Source: Ruminococcaceae bacterium UBA2656 (GTDB lineage Bacteria > Bacillota > Clostridia > Oscillospirales > Acutalibacteraceae). Taken from it: 9,248 nt of DNA. The DNA lies in assembly GCA_002359465.1 (NCBI GenBank), contig DENA01000025.1, positions 65,761-75,008 on the forward strand. Direction: 5' to 3'. The notes beneath the pieces were generated by a model. It did no database searches. It had not been told where the DNA came from and worked only from the letters and a program-made list of their open reading frames with translations. Below, piece by piece: positions 5,091-9,248 of the stretch (its first letter is position 1; each line of letters opens with the position of its first letter). Made by a program: the position numbers and the translations under genes.

Positions 5091-7121
5091 TTATTTGAAA
5101 TCGCCGTGATTGATATTGATTGGTAAGGTAATTGCAACTTTCGTGCCTTTATTAATCTCGCTGACTAAATAAATCGTTCCTCCCTGCATTTCCACAAATT
5201 TCTTTGCCAAAGGCAAGCCAAGGCCGGTACCCTCATATTGACGCTCATAGGAATTGTCGGCCTGTTCAAATTCATTGAAAATACGTTCTTGATCCTCTTT
5301 TTTGATACCGATACCGTTATCCTCGATCACAATACGGATAGAGCTTCCGATTTGCGACGAGGTAATTTTGATCTGGCCCCCATCCGGAGTAAATTTTATG
5401 GCGTTTGACAGGATGTTGCAGAGCGCCTGTTTGGTTTTTCGGAAGTCGATCCGAACGATGATATCTTCCTCAAGCAGATTGTTCTGGATGTCAATGTTTT
5501 TTTTGTACGCTAAAATCTCGACGATCGACAAGCTTTCCCGGATCACCTCCGACAGCGTATAATTTCCGATATCAAGCGTCATTTTGCCGGCGTCTATTTT
5601 CGCGGTGTCCAGAATGCTGTTGATCAATTGCTGAAGCTGTTCGCTGCTTTCCAGAATATTATCGGTATATTTTTTTTGTTTGCCGTTCAGCGGGCCAAAA
5701 AGCTCGGCCTTCAGAATTTCCGAATAGCTGATAATGGAACTGAGCGGCGTGCGCAGCTCATGGCTCATATTCGCTAAAAACTGGGATTTATACTGTCCGG
5801 ATTTTTTAAGCCCTTCAATTGCCTCACGCAGATCCTGCGTCCGTATCTCAACCTTTTTCTCAAGAGTTTCGTTCAGGGCTATCAGCTGCTGAGAAAGGTG
5901 CTGCTGTTCTTCCCGCCCGTCTTCCAGGTCCTTTAAATACTCCAGAATATCCGCTTTGTTCTTCTTAAGCGTATCCGCCATCTTTTTAAGCGATCTCAGC
6001 AATATGATGCTCTCGTCGTTGCTGTCGGCCAGCGTGCTGATCCCTATCGCCACATCAGTATTGCCCTGTGAAATCTGATTTGCAAGATTGGTGGCCTTTA
6101 TGATCGGGCGCGTAATTTTTTCCGCAACATACCGAAGCAGGAACAGTATCATAATCAAAAATAAAAGCGGGACAAAAAAATTGATTCTTTTTTGGGTGTT
6201 GGAAATCAGCTTAAATTTTTGTTCGGGTATTCCCACGCCGATCGTCCCAACATCTTCACCGTCGATATTGGTAATCATCTTATCCAGATAAATGTGAATT
6301 TCCCCTCCAAAATTCTTTTTTCCAAAATATACATTGTTGGTTCCCTCCAGTGTGGTGACGGAGACGGGCATTGGGCTTCCAATATAATTTTCGCTTTCCG
6401 GGCTGGCGATATTGGACGCGACCCGTATTCCTTCGGTCGAAAGCGCAAGGTAGGAATTTGGAACACTGTCGGAATAAGCCGTTGGCAAATAACGGCTGTT
6501 GTTCAGAATCGCTCCCATAACAAGATATCCGGAAACTCCGTTTCCTTCGCGATTGCGAATGGCATATACGCTTACGGCAGTAAGGCATTTCTTCAGATAC
6601 TCATGCTGATCGTTGACATACACTCTGAATTTCAGGTAATCGGCAGTCCCCTGACCGAATAAATCTTCAAGGTCAAATGATTCAACGGAGGTCACTGCAT
6701 CCCGGCTCTTCTCCGATTCCGCAAGCAGCTGGCCCAGCCTTTTCGCATTGGCGTTCCGAATGGAGGGTTTGTTTATGATCAGGTTTTTATCCGCATCGTA
6801 CAGCGCGTAAAAGTCTATATAGGAATAAACCTTACAGGTATTATTCAAAAAGCCGTATATGCTTTCTTTATCTCTGTTTTGCAGTTCCCTATCAAAATCC
6901 GCGGATTCCGTAATACCGGCGGACAGCCTGCCCATTTCCTCCATCCGGCTTGAAAGCAGATTGTTGGCAATGACAAAAGCTTCTTTCAGGTATTCTTCAG
7001 CCGATTGATTGATCTGGTTGTCCAATATGGTATTGGACAAAAAGAGAATGATCGCCATCGGAACGATGATGATAACCGAAGTAAAGATCAGCATTTTTCT
7101 GTAAATAGACATTTTTTTCAT
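5091..7121 (-). CDS. Membrane sensor histidine kinase with Cache-like sensor
   Basis: 676 residues. Transmembrane helix 1 at about 11-29; extracytoplasmic sensor at about 31-312, ending in the Cache-like motif GEDVGTIGVGIPEQKF (288-303); helix 2 at about 315-331; HAMP linker at about 332-390 (KITRPIIKATNLANQISQGN); coiled coil at about 390-440; dimerisation/phospho-acceptor domain with His454 in FLANMSHELRTPL; ATPase domain with N box LSNAIKF (Asn573), DNGIGI (601-606), FEQAD, and GTGLGLPLAKKFVEMQGG (631-648). All catalytic motifs are intact. Cache sensors typically bind small ligands such as organic acids outside the membrane; the ligand is not predictable here. ATG at 7121 lies five bases after the stop of the PocR-LuxR gene with no good binding site of its own, so translation is probably coupled. 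A second ATG (codon 4) is possible. The downstream HD-GYP regulator is the expected phosphate acceptor. Confidence 0.93.
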   Translation of the reverse strand: MKKMSIYRKMLIFTSVIIIVPMAIILFLSNTILDNQINQSAEEYLKEAFVIANNLLSSRMEEMGRLSAGITESADFDRELQNRDKESIYGFLNNTCKVYSYIDFYALYDADKNLIINKPSIRNANAKRLGQLLAESEKSRDAVTSVESFDLEDLFGQGTADYLKFRVYVNDQHEYLKKCLTAVSVYAIRNREGNGVSGYLVMGAILNNSRYLPTAYSDSVPNSYLALSTEGIRVASNIASPESENYIGSPMPVSVTTLEGTNNVYFGKKNFGGEIHIYLDKMITNIDGEDVGTIGVGIPEQKFKLISNTQKRINFFVPLLFLIMILFLLRYVAEKITRPIIKATNLANQISQGNTDVAIGISTLADSNDESIILLRSLKKMADTLKKNKADILEYLKDLEDGREEQQHLSQQLIALNETLEKKVEIRTQDLREAIEGLKKSGQYKSQFLANMSHELRTPLSSIISYSEILKAELFGPLNGKQKKYTDNILESSEQLQQLINSILDTAKIDAGKMTLDIGNYTLSEVIRESLSIVEILAYKKNIDIQNNLLEEDIIVRIDFRKTKQALCNILSNAIKFTPDGGQIKITSSQIGSSIRIVIEDNGIGIKKEDQERIFNEFEQADNSYERQYEGTGLGLPLAKKFVEMQGGTIYLVSEINKGTKVAITLPININHGDFK

Positions 7122-7126
7122 CCAAT

Positions 7127-7855
7127 TCAGTTAATACAATTTTTACAATAAAGAATTACTTCAAGCCTGTCCTTTAATTTCAGCTTTCTCAATATGTTCG
7201 ATATATGTGTCTTCACTGTCTTTTCACTGATGTTGAGCTTCATGGAGATTTCTTTGTTGGACAGCCCATAATTGATCAGTCTGACTACTTCCAGTTCCCT
7301 CATCGTCAGCTTGTTTTTCAAAAGGAGCAAATCATTTGCCGGCCTCTTCTCCTGCCGGCTGCCGTTCTCTTTTTCCTCGACATTCTCTGTCGGGCTTAAA
7401 ATATTGACCACACAGTCGATCAGATTGATAATTTCATCCAGCTTTTCCTTCGCAATTTTCGGAATATCCAGCGGTGTATCCTGTTCTGAGCCAAGCCCGT
7501 TCTCCACCGCTATTCCGCCGCCGAGACATATGGCCACCAATTCCCCGCAATAGATAACGGGACAGGCAAAATTAACGATCCCCATATAGCATGTACTCTT
7601 GACGGATTTGCGTTTTTCGCAGACGTATTTTAGAACGCGCTGCCGTTCACGCATGCAGCTTTCCGTATTGCCCGATTCGATTTTTTCGCAGGCCAGCAAT
7701 GAATTTGACCAGACCGTAATAGGCTCGCCGTCAAGTGATACAAGTCCTAAACTGATATTAAACAAAGTTGCGCATCTGTCCTGCAGCGATTGCAGCTTAT
7801 TTTTCCCGAATAGAGAAATCCATTCTCTGCATTTCATCTGAGTTTCGGCTTTCAT
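7127..7855 (-). CDS. PocR-type sensor with C-terminal LuxR-type DNA-binding domain
   Basis: 242 residues. About 18-118 resemble the PocR ligand-sensor domain: FNISLGLVSLDGEPI, then the family's spaced cysteines (Cys56, Cys67, Cys79, Cys89, Cys98, plus Cys103 and Cys110) and the closing FACPVIYCGELVAICLGGG. A variable charged linker (about 152-178) leads to a LuxR/NarL helix-turn-helix at about 182-240 (LTMRELEVVRLINYGLSN, KEISMKLNISEKTVKTHISN). No receiver domain is present, so regulation should come from the sensor domain, not from phosphorylation. PocR domains are usually paired with AraC-type helices and linked to small organic ligands; a LuxR partner is less usual. ATG at 7855 has GGGGAGG five bases upstream. 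It is first in the three-gene unit and divergent from the decarboxylase-like gene, making it the best candidate activator of that gene (inference). Confidence 0.87.
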   Translation of the reverse strand: MKAETQMKCREWISLFGKNKLQSLQDRCATLFNISLGLVSLDGEPITVWSNSLLACEKIESGNTESCMRERQRVLKYVCEKRKSVKSTCYMGIVNFACPVIYCGELVAICLGGGIAVENGLGSEQDTPLDIPKIAKEKLDEIINLIDCVVNILSPTENVEEKENGSRQEKRPANDLLLLKNKLTMRELEVVRLINYGLSNKEISMKLNISEKTVKTHISNILRKLKLKDRLEVILYCKNCIN

Positions 7856-7902
7856 ATGGGCCTCCCCGATCGAACCGTCAAGGTTATTTGGTTTCAGCTA
7901 TC

Positions 7903-7931
7903 ATTATATCTTGCAAAAATGACAAAATCAA
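7903..7931 (-). promoter_or_regulatory. Promoter of the PocR-LuxR / kinase / HD-GYP unit
   Basis: The minus strand carries TTGATT (7926-7931) and a perfect TATAAT (7903-7908) with a 17-base spacer. Transcription would begin near 7896, leaving about 40 bases before ATG at 7855. No other good promoter was seen before the two downstream genes, so the three are likely one transcript. Confidence 0.7.
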
Positions 7932-8034
7932 CTCCGAAATATCATAAAAATATCATATTATTTACAAAAGCACCAAGGAAACCCGTTTTTTCTTCCGACG
8001 TCGGCGATCCGGTGCCCGAAGCATCGGACGTCTT

Positions 8035-8144
8035 GTGCAATAAGCAAAAAATCGGCGTCCGAATTTCGGCAGCAAATTTCACATCCCGTACACTTTGCAC
8101 ATATCGTTTAAATTATTTGTTTTTCAGTGCAAGATAATGTGCAA
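8035..8144. repeat. Four GTGCAA elements, candidate operator sites
   Basis: GTGCAA occurs on the plus strand at 8035-8040, 8127-8132 and 8139-8144, and on the minus strand at 8095-8100. The last two plus-strand copies are direct repeats 12 bases apart, centred about 51 bases before the predicted start of the rightward transcript, a usual position for an activator. The first and second copies are 60 bases apart in opposite orientation. The binding protein is unknown; the PocR-LuxR protein is the neighbouring candidate. Confidence 0.5.
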
Positions 8145-8171
8145 TTTTTACTAATTCGGTCGTGGCGGAAG

Positions 8172-8180
8172 TGCTATGAT
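8172..8180 (+). promoter_or_regulatory. Extended -10 promoter of the glycyl radical enzyme gene
   Basis: TGCTATGAT gives a TGn extension plus TATGAT (8175-8180). No good -35 box lies 16-18 bases upstream, which fits an activator-dependent promoter using the GTGCAA repeats. The start would be near 8187. Confidence 0.45.
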
Positions 8181-8216
8181 TGTTTACACATTCAGAGCCC
8201 CACAAACAAAATATTA

Positions 8217-8222
8217 AGGAGG
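8217..8222 (+). promoter_or_regulatory. Ribosome binding site of the glycyl radical enzyme gene
   Basis: Perfect AGGAGG six bases before ATG at 8229. Confidence 0.85.
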
Positions 8223-8228
8223 ATCATA

Positions 8229-9248
8229 ATGGAAAATGAATCAAGAGTTCAGGAAATTCTGAAAAGACGCGGTCTGGATGTCACGCCGGTTGATAATTTC
8301 ACCGAAACGGATGTCCCCGAACCGACCGAGCGCTTCACGAAACTGATCAACATCTACTACCTTATGAAAAACACCGTCGACATGGAGATTCCGTATTGGT
8401 ACAATCGCTTCTGGTGGGAAAATGAAGGCGACGTTCCCGTGATCCGCCGGGCGAAGGCTTACGGCGCCGCTCTTTCCCGCCACACGCCCACCATTTGGCC
8501 GGGTGAAAAGCTCGTTATGAACAAAACCAAGAACTGGCGCGGCGCTTTCCCGTTTCCCTGGGTCGACGCTTCCTTTTTCAATGCTGCTGCTGAAGCCCTT
8601 ATGAACGAGGTAGACGCTCCCCCGGAGGCTGCTGCCGATGCTGTTTCCATCGTCGGCGCCGGCGGCGGAAACGTCACCCAGAACTATGGCAACGTTGTTT
8701 CCATCGCCAAGAAGTTCGGTATGCGCAAAGAGGAAATTCCCTGTCTGGTGAAGGTTTCCAAGTACTGGGACAACGGCTCCGTTGAGTCCGTCAGCGATCG
8801 TTATTCCAAGCTTGTTCCGGAATTCAACAAGTGGAAGGCCTACAGGGACAGCGTTCTGATCATGTTCGACTCCTGGGCCATTCCTCAGGGCCGTGAGGTC
8901 ATCAACTACTATATGCCTTTACAGTATGGCTTCGACCGCATCATTGAGCTGTGCGACGAGAAGATCGGTGAAACCCTCGGTGAAGCCGGTAACGACGGTA
9001 TTCTCGGCATGAGCCGCGGCTACTACTACACAGCCATGAAGGAAATCACCAAGGGCATGTCCCAGTGGGCCGACAACTATGCCAAGCGTGCTACCTATCT
9101 GGCCGGCCTTGAAAGCGACCCCGTCCAGAAAAAGGAATACGAAGAGATCGCCGCTGTCATGCACAATGTCGCTCACAAAAAGCCCGCTTCCTTCCGTGAG
9201 GCCCTGCAGATGACCTTCCTGTGCCATCTCGGCGTTGTGAACGAAGAC
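8229..9248 (+). CDS. Glycyl radical enzyme, arylacetate decarboxylase (HpdB-like), 5' part
   Basis: The first 340 codons of a glycyl radical enzyme, open to the window edge; the full protein would be about 850-900 residues. From memory of the family, the best match is the large subunit of 4-hydroxyphenylacetate decarboxylase (HpdB): DMEIPYWYNR (51-60), RRAKA (73-77), TPTIWPGEKLVM (86-97), RGAFPFPWVDASFF (104-117), GGGNVTQNYGNVVSIAKKFGMRKEEIP split across 145-171, and PQGREVINYY (219-228). Indoleacetate and phenylacetate decarboxylases belong to the same group, so p-cresol, skatole or toluene could be the product. The catalytic Cys and radical Gly lie outside the window. Such enzymes act in the cytoplasm, need a radical-SAM activase, and in the HpdB type a small iron-sulfur subunit, expected downstream. 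Strong ribosome binding and heavily biased codons suggest high expression. Substrate is not assigned. Confidence 0.88.
   Translation, partial: MENESRVQEILKRRGLDVTPVDNFTETDVPEPTERFTKLINIYYLMKNTVDMEIPYWYNRFWWENEGDVPVIRRAKAYGAALSRHTPTIWPGEKLVMNKTKNWRGAFPFPWVDASFFNAAAEALMNEVDAPPEAAADAVSIVGAGGGNVTQNYGNVVSIAKKFGMRKEEIPCLVKVSKYWDNGSVESVSDRYSKLVPEFNKWKAYRDSVLIMFDSWAIPQGREVINYYMPLQYGFDRIIELCDEKIGETLGEAGNDGILGMSRGYYYTAMKEITKGMSQWADNYAKRATYLAGLESDPVQKKEYEEIAAVMHNVAHKKPASFREALQMTFLCHLGVVNED

Larger units (their letters stand above)
7856..8228. promoter_or_regulatory. Divergent control region between sensor block and glycyl radical enzyme
   Basis: This 373-base, partly AT-rich gap has no convincing gene. 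It holds the leftward TTGATT/TATAAT promoter, the rightward extended -10 box, four GTGCAA elements, the perfect palindrome CCGACGTCGG at 7995-8004, a second GACGTC at 8027-8032, and an inverted repeat TCGGACG/CGTCCGA (8024-8030 and 8056-8062) enclosing one GTGCAA. Its size and density of symmetric elements suit a region where both transcripts are controlled. Confidence 0.7.

Noticed and set aside
8161..8180. Sigma-54 promoter (TGGCGGAAGTGC) for the glycyl radical enzyme
   Set aside because: The GG and GC elements are nine bases apart instead of twelve, and no sigma-54 activator is encoded nearby.
8241..8483. Minus-strand open frames inside the glycyl radical enzyme gene (also 8459-8677 and 8919-9227)
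   Set aside because: All lie opposite a conserved plus-strand enzyme frame and resemble no family.
1..9248. tRNA, rRNA, CRISPR array or insertion sequence
   Set aside because: No cloverleaf, rRNA block, regularly spaced repeat array or transposase frame was seen on either strand.

Overview
The window looks like chromosome from an anaerobic Gram-positive bacterium of the Clostridia (Bacillota). The reasons are strong AGGAGG-type ribosome binding sites, the a-c-b-alpha order of an F-type ATP synthase operon, an oxygen-sensitive glycyl radical enzyme, and two-component sensor proteins of clostridial style. Genus cannot be read from the sequence.

Left half (1-3793, minus strand): the proximal part of an F1Fo ATP synthase operon, read right to left: an AtpI-like membrane protein, subunit a, subunit c, subunit b, and then one long frame running off the left edge. 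I translated that frame codon by codon from 1902 to base 1 and found no stop. It joins a second b-type subunit (b'), the C-terminal domain of subunit delta, and subunit alpha in one polypeptide. No separate atpH exists between b and alpha. Such a b'-delta-alpha fusion is structurally puzzling, because F1 carries three alpha subunits but only one delta and two b. It is the most unusual item here. Gamma, beta and epsilon would lie beyond the left edge.

Middle (3794-4077): a non-coding gap with a possible atp promoter and a perfect 20-bp hairpin.

Regulatory block (4078-7855, minus strand): a tight three-gene unit read right to left. It encodes a PocR-type sensor joined to a LuxR-type DNA-binding domain, a membrane histidine kinase with an extracytoplasmic Cache-like sensor, and a receiver/HD-GYP response regulator.

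Right part (7856-9248): a 373-base divergent control region with promoters facing both ways and four GTGCAA elements. It is followed on the plus strand by the first 340 codons of a glycyl radical enzyme resembling the 4-hydroxyphenylacetate decarboxylase large subunit (HpdB) and related arylacetate decarboxylases. The simplest reading is that the sensor block detects an aromatic acid or related signal and controls the divergent decarboxylase gene. The decarboxylase product (p-cresol, skatole or toluene type) cannot be chosen from this fragment.
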